A stretch of DNA of 7,981 bases from NCBI GenBank assembly GCA_003343885.1, contig QAKH01000004.1:1-7981 (forward strand), written 5' to 3'. Every line of letters begins with the position of its first letter. The stretch's first letter is position 1. The notes beneath the pieces were generated by a model. That model was not told the DNA's origin and ran no database searches. It saw only the letters and a list, made by a program, of their open reading frames with translations. Of this stretch, positions 1 to 6,385 are shown in pieces. Made by a program: the position numbers and the translations under genes. This DNA is from Clostridiales bacterium. GTDB lineage: Bacteria > Bacillota > Clostridia > Oscillospirales > CAG-382.

Positions 1-4
1 AAAG

Positions 5-523
5 TCAATCTTTGTCAAGTAATTTTTTTAAATCTGACAAAGTATTTGCGCCGATATTTTTCTTGCAGGTACATGTGCCTTCATTAAGATCTGTTCCGCA
101 AACCGGACAAAGACCTTTGCAGTCTTCCTTGCACAGAACTCGTCCCGGAAGCTCAAGATAAAAGTATGAACGTGCAAGCTCTCCGACATCGAGTATACCT
201 TTCGGCGCTTCAACATAATCGTCGCTATCGCCGACCAGTTTTTTTGCAACTCCGTACACCCGGTTATATTCGAATTTCTCCGTAATGGGCTTTGCGCACC
301 TTGCACAGTGAGTGTCATATTCTCCGGTAACTGAAAAAACAAGCTCAACGTAGCTTTCCGCTCTGTCCTTGCCGCGTGCTTTCTCGTACACTTTTCCGGT
401 AACTTTAACGGGGTTGTGAAAAGCAAGATCCAAAATGTCGGTATCTTCCGGCTGTATCTCAAACTCAAAATCTATCTGCGTTGTTTCTCCGTTGTATATT
501 TTTGAAACGTCTATTAACTGCAT
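5..523 (-). CDS. DUF177 (YceD-like) family protein, putative large-subunit rRNA accumulation factor
   Basis: The 172-residue product matches the DUF177/YceD family, whose bacterial members are linked to 23S rRNA accumulation and usually lie just before rpmF (ribosomal protein L32). The visible signature is a Cys pair C73-x2-C76 and a C-terminal Cys cluster (C131, C135, C139, C142, C151, C153) around the family hallmark CKGLCPVCGTDLNEG, probably a metal site. The protein ends in the usual DLKKLL tail before a TGA stop at 5-7, so it is complete; rpmF would be expected just beyond the left edge. The frame is open from a GTG at 547, but I chose the ATG at 523 because MQLIDVSKI resembles the family N-terminus; neither start has a strong Shine-Dalgarno. 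A perfect consensus promoter lies upstream, so it is transcribed independently of gyrB. Family assignment is confident; cellular role is inferred from the family. Confidence 0.88.
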   Translation of the reverse strand: MQLIDVSKIYNGETTQIDFEFEIQPEDTDILDLAFHNPVKVTGKVYEKARGKDRAESYVELVFSVTGEYDTHCARCAKPITEKFEYNRVYGVAKKLVGDSDDYVEAPKGILDVGELARSYFYLELPGRVLCKEDCKGLCPVCGTDLNEGTCTCKKNIGANTLSDLKKLLDKD

Positions 524-580
524 AACATTATTATCCAAAAATACCACCCAATCCGAGTAAGGTACAATCCAACGTACATA

Positions 581-609
581 ATTATATACTGAAATACGCC
601 CGTTGTCAA
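581..609 (-). promoter_or_regulatory. Sigma-A-type promoter for the DUF177 gene
   Basis: Read on the minus strand, TTGACA (604-609) is followed by exactly 17 bases and TATAAT (581-586). Both hexamers match the vegetative sigma consensus at every position. Transcription would begin near 574, giving a leader of about 50 bases to the ATG at 523, or about 27 to the alternative GTG at 547. It lies in the gyrB-DUF177 intergenic gap and indicates strong, constitutive expression, in keeping with a ribosome-related gene. Confidence 0.88.
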
Positions 610-690
610 TAAAACTTACTCATTGTTATCGTAATTTTTTGCCAATATAGCATAAATCCGCTCAGAAAGTTACTTGAAAATCATGTAAGA

Positions 691-2781
691 CTAAATGTCA
701 AGATTTGTAACATACTTTGCGTTCTGCTGAATGAAAGCACGTCTCGGCTCAACCTTTTCGCCCATAAGCAGGGAAAAGGTTTCATCTGCCTCAAGAGCGT
801 CGTCAATTCTTACCTGAATAAGAGTTCTGTTTTTAGGATCCATTGTTGTTTCCCAAAGCTGCTCTGCGTCCATTTCTCCAAGACCTTTGTAACGCTCAGC
901 TTCAACATTAACTCCGCCCAGCTCTTGAATATACATATCTCGCTCTTCATCAGAGAATGCGTAACGGATCTGTTTTCCTTTAAATACCTTATAAAGCGGA
1001 GGCTGTGCGCAGTATATGTGTCCTTCTTCAATGAGCGGGCGCATGTGGCGGAAGAAGAACGTAAGCAACAGCGTTTTAATATGAGCGCCATCGACATCGG
1101 CATCTGCCATAATAATTATCTTTCCGTATCTAAGTTTCTCTATGTTGAACTCGCTTCCGACTCCGCAGCCGAGTGCAATAATAATAGGAGTTACCTGCAC
1201 ACTGGAAAGAATTCTGTCAAGACGAGATTTTTCAACATTAAGTATTTTTCCTCGCATTGGAAGTATAGCCTGAAATTTACTGTCACGTCCAGATTTTGCA
1301 GTACCGCCTGCGGAATCTCCTTCGACGAGGAAAAGCTCAGTGCTTTCAGTGTCTTTATTTTGGCAGTCCGCAAGTTTTCCCGGAAGTGTAGTTCCTTCCA
1401 GAGCAGTTTTGCGTCTTGTTAACTCTCTTGCTTTTTTTGCTGCTTCTCTTGCTCTGGATGCAGCAATAGCCTTTTCAAGAATCGTCCTTCCTACATTCGG
1501 ATTTTCTTCAAGATATGCAGAAAGTTTTTCATTCATCAAAGCTTCGACAAAAGGCCTTATCTCAGCGTTTCCGAGTTTGCTTTTCGTCTGACCTTCAAAC
1601 TGTGCTTCAGGCAATTTGACGTTTATTACGGCGCATAGTCCGTCTCGAACATCTTCGCCCATGAGATTTTTATCATCAGCTTTAAGATAACCGAATTTTC
1701 TGCCATAATCATTGAGGATTTTTGTAAGTGCATTCTTAAAGCCGGTTTCATGCATACCGCCTTCAATTGTGCGGACGTTATTTGCGAAAGAATATATGGT
1801 TTCATCGTATTTATCGTTGTATTGCAGCGCTATCTCACAAGAAACGTCATCTTTTTTGCCTGAAATGTAGATTACGTCGTCATGAAGCATGTTGGCATGC
1901 TTTTTGGAGTTGAGGTGTTCAACAAAGCTGCGAATACCGCCCTCGTAGCACAGTTCGACCTTCTTTTCCTTAGCTGCCGGAGCAATATCTTTTCCGTCCT
2001 CGTCGTATTCGTCAAACTCATGCTCAAATCCATCGTCATCATCGTCGTAATCCAATATCTCGGGAACATTTGCTTCCTGTTCCGGTCTTAAATCGACAAG
2101 CTCAATCATAAGACCGGCATTAAGGAATGCCTGTTCACGGAGCATAGATAAAACGGTATTGTATTTTACGACAATTTCATCAAAAATCTGGTCGTCAGGC
2201 TTGAATCTTACATAAAGACCGTGTATATCCGTAGGTCCTTCTTCCGCAAAAGGACGAGCTACCTTTCCGCGCTCAAAACGCTCGGTGTATTTCTTTCCAT
2301 CATGACAGTTTACTATTTCCGTCCATTCAGACAAAGCGTTAACAACTGACGCACCGACGCCATGAAGTCCACCGGAAATTTTGTAGCCGTCGCCGCCGAA
2401 TTTTCCGCCTGCATGCAGGACTGTAAATACGACTTCGAGCGTTGGTATTCCCATTTTTGGATGAATACCTGCCGGGATACCTCTTCCGTTGTCACGTACC
2501 GATATACTGTTGTCTTCGTGAAGAGTTACGGTAATTCTGTCACAAATACCCGCAAGAGCTTCGTCAATAGAGTTGGTTACTATTTCGTATATCAAATGAT
2601 GCAAGCCCTTTTCAGAAGTAGAACCGATATACATACCTGGTCTTTTTCTTACCGCTTCAAGTCCTTCAAGAACCTGAATCTGGGTTTCATCGTATTTGTG
2701 AGCGGAGGAGTCCACTGCGGTATCCTGCATACCGACAACGTCGTCAAAGTGTTCGTTTTCGTAGTTTACATTATCCTGCAT
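691..2781 (-). CDS. gyrB: DNA gyrase subunit B
   Basis: This 696-residue protein is the ATPase subunit of DNA gyrase, which with GyrA introduces negative supercoils. The GHKL ATPase domain shows EIVTNSIDEA (66-75), the VRDNGRGIP motif (95-103) and the glycine-rich lid GGLHGVGASVVNAL (137-150). The transducer domain carries the ATP-contacting QTK triad (398-400). The TOPRIM part has EGDSAGG (487-493) and DADVDG (560-565), and the C-terminus has RYKGLGEM (630-637) and the gyrase-typical end NLDI. Two things are unusual: an extension of roughly 28 residues before the usual start of similarity, and an acidic insertion at about 236-272. The start is supported by AAAGG five bases before the ATG. 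It follows the fucosidase fragment by 36 bases with no clear promoter of its own, so it is probably co-transcribed with recF and remB. gyrA, often the next gene, is absent. ParE was considered, but the overall similarity and ending fit GyrB. Confidence 0.97.
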   Translation of the reverse strand: MQDNVNYENEHFDDVVGMQDTAVDSSAHKYDETQIQVLEGLEAVRKRPGMYIGSTSEKGLHHLIYEIVTNSIDEALAGICDRITVTLHEDNSISVRDNGRGIPAGIHPKMGIPTLEVVFTVLHAGGKFGGDGYKISGGLHGVGASVVNALSEWTEIVNCHDGKKYTERFERGKVARPFAEEGPTDIHGLYVRFKPDDQIFDEIVVKYNTVLSMLREQAFLNAGLMIELVDLRPEQEANVPEILDYDDDDDGFEHEFDEYDEDGKDIAPAAKEKKVELCYEGGIRSFVEHLNSKKHANMLHDDVIYISGKKDDVSCEIALQYNDKYDETIYSFANNVRTIEGGMHETGFKNALTKILNDYGRKFGYLKADDKNLMGEDVRDGLCAVINVKLPEAQFEGQTKSKLGNAEIRPFVEALMNEKLSAYLEENPNVGRTILEKAIAASRAREAAKKARELTRRKTALEGTTLPGKLADCQNKDTESTELFLVEGDSAGGTAKSGRDSKFQAILPMRGKILNVEKSRLDRILSSVQVTPIIIALGCGVGSEFNIEKLRYGKIIIMADADVDGAHIKTLLLTFFFRHMRPLIEEGHIYCAQPPLYKVFKGKQIRYAFSDEERDMYIQELGGVNVEAERYKGLGEMDAEQLWETTMDPKNRTLIQVRIDDALEADETFSLLMGEKVEPRRAFIQQNAKYVTNLDI

Positions 2782-2817
2782 AATTACCTTTGCCTTTCTT
2801 CATGGAAACGGTTGTTA

Positions 2818-3060
2818 TTACATTCCGAGTTTATCTATGTTGTTTTTTAATCTCATAAGTGCGTCGACGTATTTCTTTGGTATTTTTCCTGTTTTATCAG
2901 GACCTACATCAAGAAGAAAATTAGTTCCGCGTGACGTTGAAACCAAATACATACCTAAAAGCTCAGCGTCACTTCTTGGGGCGTCATCGTCGGTGTAAAA
3001 CCATTCTTTTCCGATAGGATCGCATACTTCGCCGGGCATATAGTATTTGTTTTCCTTCAA
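2818..3060 (-). pseudogene. 3' part of a frameshifted GH29 alpha-L-fucosidase-like gene
   Basis: This frame encodes the C-terminal end of the same GH29-type protein whose 5' part lies at 2984-3799. The homologous portion begins at NKYYMPGEVCDPIGKEWF and continues through SRGTNFLLDVGPD, matching the conserved GH29 segments usually written as YYxPGEV and GxNLLLNVGPD. About 77 residues belong to it, ending with a normal TAA at 2818-2820. The only possible start is a TTG at 3060 without a ribosome binding site, so separate translation is unlikely. Deleting one base from the four-T run at 3050-3053 joins it in frame to the upstream part and restores the uninterrupted family motif RTIEGNKYYMPGE, for a total of about 326 residues. 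Without this piece the barrel end of the enzyme is lost. Confidence 0.82.
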
Positions 3061-3799
3061 TTGTACGCCATTTTCTGTAACCTCCGTTGCTGTTTGGGAG
3101 GTATCTCTCTATTGGGATAAGGTCGCTCGGCCATGAGTTTCTAACGCTGAAATTTTCTCCGTCGCCGATACCATTGTTCATTAAAATGAGAGCCTCCGGC
3201 TGGAGAGAAGCGATTTCGTTATAAAGCTCTGTTCTGTAGGCACGCCCTAACACCGGCGGGATGTCAATCCATACTTCACCTATATCTCCGTAATTTGTCA
3301 AAAGCTCACGTATCTGATTTGACATGTACTCCTGGTATTCTCTTGTTGTAAATCCGTCATACCCATCTTCAATATCTGAAGGAGTAACCGAACCGAGTCT
3401 TGTGTGATTGTCCCAAGAGCAGTAGTAAAGACCCGGCATAAGCCCCTGTTTTCTGCATTCTTCAGCAAATGCGCCGACTACGTCCGTCGTGTTGGAGCTT
3501 GTCTTTACCGAGTAGTCTGTGTACTCAGACGGCCATAAGCAGTGGCCTGCAACATGTTTTGTTGTTAGTACGGCATATTTCATGCCTGCTTCCTTTGCAA
3601 CTCTTATCCACTGCGCAACATCAAGGTCGGACGGAGCATATTTTGTTGAAGGCGAATTTCCGTCAGGAAGTTCACACTCGTCGAAAGTGCTCATACCAAA
3701 ATGTATAAACATACCGTATTTTAAAGACTCCCATTTGCGGAGCTTTTCCAAACTAAGTCTTTGCTCACCTTTTATCGCAGTATTATCTTCTTTAGTCAT
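2984..3799 (-). pseudogene. 5' part of a frameshifted GH29 alpha-L-fucosidase-like gene
   Basis: GH29 enzymes remove alpha-linked L-fucose from glycans by a retaining mechanism. The 271-codon frame contains YGMFIHFGMSTF (28-39), the substrate-pocket region KYAVLTTKHVAGHCLWP (74-90) and the nucleophile motif EVWIDIPPVLG (175-185), with D179 as the likely nucleophile. The common KHHDGF form is KHVAGH here, so the pocket may differ from classic fucosidases. E231 in IERYLP is a candidate acid/base, by inference only. Similarity stops after residue 249 (RTIEG); the last 22 residues are out-of-frame, and the true end continues in another frame at 2818-3060. No signal peptide is visible, so the product would be cytoplasmic. 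AAAAGGA lies nine bases before the ATG. The gene sits between remB and gyrB, where Bacillota normally have nothing. A sequencing error or a +1 frameshift event remain possible explanations. Confidence 0.85.
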
Positions 3800-3848
3800 A
3801 GCATTTTTTCCTTTTGTTATGGCGTTTTTGCTTTACACAAATTGAACT

Positions 3849-4145
3849 TTACAGATATTTTGATTGTCTTTTCCAACGGCCGGCGAGAGAAAGAGTTGAC
3901 AAGGAGGTCATGTAAACTTTTTCCTTTCTTCCGGAACAATATAAAACAAAGGATTTTGGAATATCATTTGCAACATTTTCCAGCCGTTTTGCTTGTTCAA
4001 GCGAACTTAAATATCTCTTTGTTGCGGTTTTAGTGCTTGCAGTATCTAAATCAAATATTCCTAACACGTGTTCTTTCTCAAGGACTGTTGACCCCCCGAT
4101 ATTGATAAACGGATGGTTTCTGATTTGTGCGTTTTTACCGTCCAT
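3849..4145 (-). CDS. remB: DUF370 / RemB (YaaB)-like protein
   Basis: The 98-residue product belongs to the DUF370 family that includes Bacillus RemA and RemB (YaaB), linked to control of extracellular matrix genes. RemA binds DNA; the action of RemB is less clear. Family features are FINIGGSTV (13-21), the GIFDLDTAS segment (29-37), the helix around YLSSLEQAKRL, and IPKSFVLY followed by VYMTSLSTLSL near the end. The position directly after recF and upstream of gyrB is the classic yaaB location and supports the name. A ribosome binding site AAAGGA lies eight bases before the ATG. Unlike the compact Bacillus protein, this one has about 12 residues before the usual start of similarity and a basic tail (GRWKRQSKYL). 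The gap to recF is 17 bases. Confidence 0.88.
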   Translation of the reverse strand: MDGKNAQIRNHPFINIGGSTVLEKEHVLGIFDLDTASTKTATKRYLSSLEQAKRLENVANDIPKSFVLYCSGRKEKVYMTSLSTLSLAGRWKRQSKYL

Positions 4146-4162
4146 ACTTTATTTCCTTTCGG

Positions 4163-5362
4163 CTAAGAGTCGGTATCGGGATAGTATATTCCATCTTCAA
4201 CCTTTACCGATGATACGTTATTCATATCAGGCAGTGCGGTCTTATCACAGCAGCTGATTATTGCCTGTTTATCCCGTATTATGGAAGTTATATAAGTGCG
4301 TCGCTGCAAATCAAGCTCACCAAGCAAATCGTCGAGCAAAAATACAGGATATTCACCTGTAAGTTCTCTGCAAACTTCACCTTCCGCAAACTTGAGAGCT
4401 AAAACTGCACTGCGCTGTTGACCTTGGGAAGCAAATGTTCTTGCGGCAAACTGTGAAATATCCTCTTCGCTTTCATTGTCGGAGAAAACAGAGTGGGGAA
4501 GACCGTCATCATCTTTTGAAATACCTGAAATATAAATCAGCATGTCATCCTTGTGTGGTCCGTGCATGGTTCTGCCGTTCTTTATTTCGCTGTCACGGTC
4601 GGCGCGATAAATGTCGAACATCTTTTTTTCAGTATATTCAGAATCAGAAAAATCACGTTTCGTGCATGAAACATACTTTACGTTTAATTCTTCTTTTGAA
4701 CCGGAGAGCTTGTTGTAAAACTCTGAAGAAAAACTCCTGAGTCGGCTTACAAACCCGCTTCTCTGCTTAATGAGCACGGCAGCCGCCTTGGCAAGCTGCT
4801 CGTTCAGAACATCAAGATAATCAAAATCAGGATTTTGTATATATGTCGCCTTTTTCAGATAAGAATTTTTTTGCGAGAGTATTCGCAGATATTCATTGAG
4901 AAAATAAACGTATCTTGGCTGAAGCTGCGACATAGCAATATCCATAAAACGCCTTCGTTCTTCCGGAACACCTTTTATCAACGCTAAGTTATCAGGCGTA
5001 AACAACACAGCACGGAAGATTCCCAAAAATTCTGAAGCTTTAGAAACCTCCATGCCTTGATAATACATTCGTTTTATAAGACCTTTTTGAGCATCTGACC
5101 GCCAAGTAACTGACATATGCTCGGGAAAGGAAGTGCGGCTTATTGTAATTTTTGCGCTTGCGCTTTCTTCACCGCGGCGAATAAGCTGTGCCTCATGGCG
5201 TGTTCTGAAGCTTCTGCCGGAAGCAAAGAAATATGCACACTCAAGCGTATTAGTTTTGCCGGCAGCATTTTTTCCGTATAAGAGGTTTATTCCGGGATAT
5301 AATTCAAGAGATTGCTCGGCAAGATTTCTGTACCCACGAGTGTATATATTTTTTAAAAACAT
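4163..5362 (-). CDS. recF: DNA replication and repair protein RecF
   Basis: RecF is an SMC-like ATPase that acts with RecO and RecR to load RecA at single-strand gaps. The 399-residue product has the Walker A motif GKNAAGKT (30-37), the RecF segments GRSFRT (49-54) and FTPDNLALIKG, the ABC-type signature SQGQQRS (312-318), Walker B with the adjacent DD pair (344-345), and the D-loop ELD (349-351). It is somewhat longer than the 357-370 residues usual for the family, but no key motif is broken. The start at 5362 gives the canonical MxLKNIxxxGYRN beginning. There is only a weak ribosome binding site, and the upstream glycosyltransferase stop lies one base away, so translation is probably coupled. 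dnaN, the usual upstream partner, is not present here. Confidence 0.97.
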   Translation of the reverse strand: MFLKNIYTRGYRNLAEQSLELYPGINLLYGKNAAGKTNTLECAYFFASGRSFRTRHEAQLIRRGEESASAKITISRTSFPEHMSVTWRSDAQKGLIKRMYYQGMEVSKASEFLGIFRAVLFTPDNLALIKGVPEERRRFMDIAMSQLQPRYVYFLNEYLRILSQKNSYLKKATYIQNPDFDYLDVLNEQLAKAAAVLIKQRSGFVSRLRSFSSEFYNKLSGSKEELNVKYVSCTKRDFSDSEYTEKKMFDIYRADRDSEIKNGRTMHGPHKDDMLIYISGISKDDDGLPHSVFSDNESEEDISQFAARTFASQGQQRSAVLALKFAEGEVCRELTGEYPVFLLDDLLGELDLQRRTYITSIIRDKQAIISCCDKTALPDMNNVSSVKVEDGIYYPDTDS

Positions 5363-5363
5363 T

Positions 5364-6137
5364 TTATTTCTGCACCGGTTTGTTTTTGTGAACTACCGTA
5401 CCCACTAAGAATTTAGGCAATTTCAACATTCTGCCGACACGGGATGGATTTTTTGAGAAACGGTAAAGCCACTCTAAATTGTGCTTTAAATAAAATTCGG
5501 GTGCTCTTTGCGCCGTACCGGCAAAAACATCTAAGCTTCCTCCAAGCCCTGCTGCAAATCGTACGTACTCAAGCTTTTTTCTGTGCTCATATATCCATTT
5601 CTCTTGTTTCGGAGCGCCTAAGCACACAAACAGAATTTCAGCTTTACTGCGATTTATGTCGTCAATAATGTCATCTAACTCTTCGTCTGAGAAATAGCCG
5701 TCTCTTCCGGAAATTTCGATATTGGGGTATTTGACCTTTAAGTTATCAGCGGCAAGCTGCCATACCGGCTTTGTGTCGCCTGTTCCTTTTGCTCCACCGA
5801 AAAAATACATACGCTTTCCGTTTTCAGCAGCAAACTTTACTATCATTTCAGCCATTTCGACACCGGCAACTTTTTCTTTAAGCGGTTCTTTCAAAATTTT
5901 TGAAGCATAGACTACTCCAATACCGTCAGGAATAACAAGATCGGCAGAATTAATTACCGGATATAATTCCGGGTGCTCGATACAGGCCTGGACAATCTCA
6001 GAGTTTGGGGTTACCATGTATGAAAAAGCATCAGAATTTATAAGGGAACATGCTTTTTCAAAAGCTTCGGCTTTGGTAACGTTGTCAAAGTAAACTCCTC
6101 TGACATTTATTCTGTTACTGCAGTTGTTTTGTGTCAT
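5364..6137 (-). CDS. WecG/TagA/CpsF-family (GT26) glycosyltransferase
   Basis: Members of this family transfer N-acetylmannosamine or a related sugar onto an undecaprenyl-linked precursor at the inner face of the membrane, for wall teichoic acid, enterobacterial common antigen or capsule. The 257-residue protein carries TPNSE (43-47) and IPDGIG (69-74), corresponding to the Thr/Asn pair and catalytic Asp known from TagA (here T43, N45, D71). It also has VAGVEM (90-95), YFFGGAKG (111-118), FVCLGAPKQEKWIYEH with Q178, and the C-terminal membrane-association region LEWLYRFSKNPSRVGRM. The frame is open to 6248, but the ATG at 6137 is chosen because GGGAG lies eight bases before it and family similarity begins soon after. 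It is the first gene of the recF-remB-gyrB transcript. The sugar and acceptor cannot be told from the sequence; no other wall-polymer gene is visible. Confidence 0.93.
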   Translation of the reverse strand: MTQNNCSNRINVRGVYFDNVTKAEAFEKACSLINSDAFSYMVTPNSEIVQACIEHPELYPVINSADLVIPDGIGVVYASKILKEPLKEKVAGVEMAEMIVKFAAENGKRMYFFGGAKGTGDTKPVWQLAADNLKVKYPNIEISGRDGYFSDEELDDIIDDINRSKAEILFVCLGAPKQEKWIYEHRKKLEYVRFAAGLGGSLDVFAGTAQRAPEFYLKHNLEWLYRFSKNPSRVGRMLKLPKFLVGTVVHKNKPVQK

Positions 6138-6160
6138 AAGTGTTTCTCCCAAGACGCACA

Positions 6161-6176
6161 ATTGCGGATTCGCAAT
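6161..6176 (-). other. Small stem-loop in the glycosyltransferase leader
   Basis: ATTGCG (6161-6166) and CGCAAT (6171-6176) form a six-base-pair stem with a four-base loop. In the predicted leader RNA, starting near 6200, it lies 10 bases upstream of the GGGAG ribosome binding site at 6146-6150. It has no U-run and is too short for a terminator. It could affect mRNA stability or translation, or bind a protein as DNA, but it may also be chance. Confidence 0.35.
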
Positions 6177-6206
6177 ATATAATATATATCTATATTTATT
6201 ATATAT

Positions 6207-6235
6207 ATAATAGCACAAAAGCAAGCTTTTGTAAA
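6207..6235 (-). promoter_or_regulatory. Promoter of the glycosyltransferase-recF-remB-gyrB operon
   Basis: On the minus strand, TTTACA (6230-6235) and TATTAT (6207-6212) are separated by exactly 17 bases. Each hexamer has one mismatch to the sigma-A consensus. The start of transcription would be near 6200, leaving a leader of about 60 bases. It is the best promoter seen upstream of the five leftward genes. Alternative -10 matches exist a few bases downstream in the TA-rich tract, so the exact start could shift. Confidence 0.65.
6215..6232. promoter_or_regulatory. 18-bp dyad within the promoter spacer, candidate operator
   Basis: ACAAAAGC (6215-6222) and GCTTTTGT (6225-6232) are perfect inverted arms around a two-base centre AA. 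The dyad fills most of the spacer between the -35 and -10 of the leftward promoter and overlaps the -35 by three bases. A bound dimeric regulator would block RNA polymerase, so a repressor operator is plausible. The loop is too short for a good RNA hairpin, which favours a DNA-level role. No regulator gene is visible in the window. Confidence 0.5.
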
Positions 6236-6294
6236 GGGTTTTCGGCACTTTTCAATATATTTTGAACTTATAATTCGGTTTTGAATTTGAGTAG

Positions 6295-6323
6295 TTGCAA
6301 AATATGTCGAAGTGTGGTATAAT
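6295..6323 (+). promoter_or_regulatory. Promoter of the GH116 homologue gene
   Basis: TTGCAA (6295-6300), a 17-base spacer and TATAAT (6318-6323) fit the sigma-A consensus, and the TGG directly before the -10 gives an extended TGn element. The expected start is near 6330, giving a leader of about 55 bases to the ATG at 6386. It points away from the operon promoter at 6207-6235, with about 60 bases between the two -35 boxes. Confidence 0.82.
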
Positions 6324-6385
6324 GCACTCACCAAAATTTCTAAAAGCATATTATTTTTTTATCATATCGAAAGAGGAGGCGGAAG

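Noticed and set aside
28..468. 146-codon minus-strand frame inside the DUF177 gene
   Set aside because: It is an out-of-frame shadow; the other frame has the conserved Cys motifs and the expected length of the DUF177 family.
548..690. Rho-independent terminator after gyrB
   Set aside because: I found no GC-rich inverted repeat followed by a T-run on the minus strand in this gap; only the DUF177 promoter is supported.
925..1422. 165-codon plus-strand open frame opposite gyrB, and similar antisense frames at 1340-1591, 1882-2091 and 2362-2850
   Set aside because: They lie entirely or almost entirely antisense to the conserved gyrB gene, show no family similarity or ribosome binding site, and their low-complexity composition is what is expected from the reverse of coding DNA.
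3040..3060. Programmed frameshifting at the fucosidase A-run
   Set aside because: The required shift is +1, and no classic slippery heptamer, rare-codon or stop-codon context for a known +1 event is visible; a simple one-base insertion or read error explains it better.
3895..3915. AAGGAGGTCATG on the plus strand, resembling a ribosome binding site
   Set aside because: It is inside and antisense to remB; the ATG it precedes is followed at once by a TAA stop, and the spacing is too short.
6138..6248. Upstream extension of the glycosyltransferase frame to 6248 (294 residues)
   Set aside because: The added 37 residues are encoded by the promoter and the AT-rich tract, have no family similarity, and the GGGAG site fits the ATG at 6137.
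6174..6300. Possible chromosomal origin (oriC), given the AT-rich tract near recF and gyrB
   Set aside because: No cluster of DnaA boxes (TTATCCACA-like) is present in the intergenic region; the single near match at about 3603 is inside the fucosidase coding sequence. dnaA and dnaN are not adjacent.
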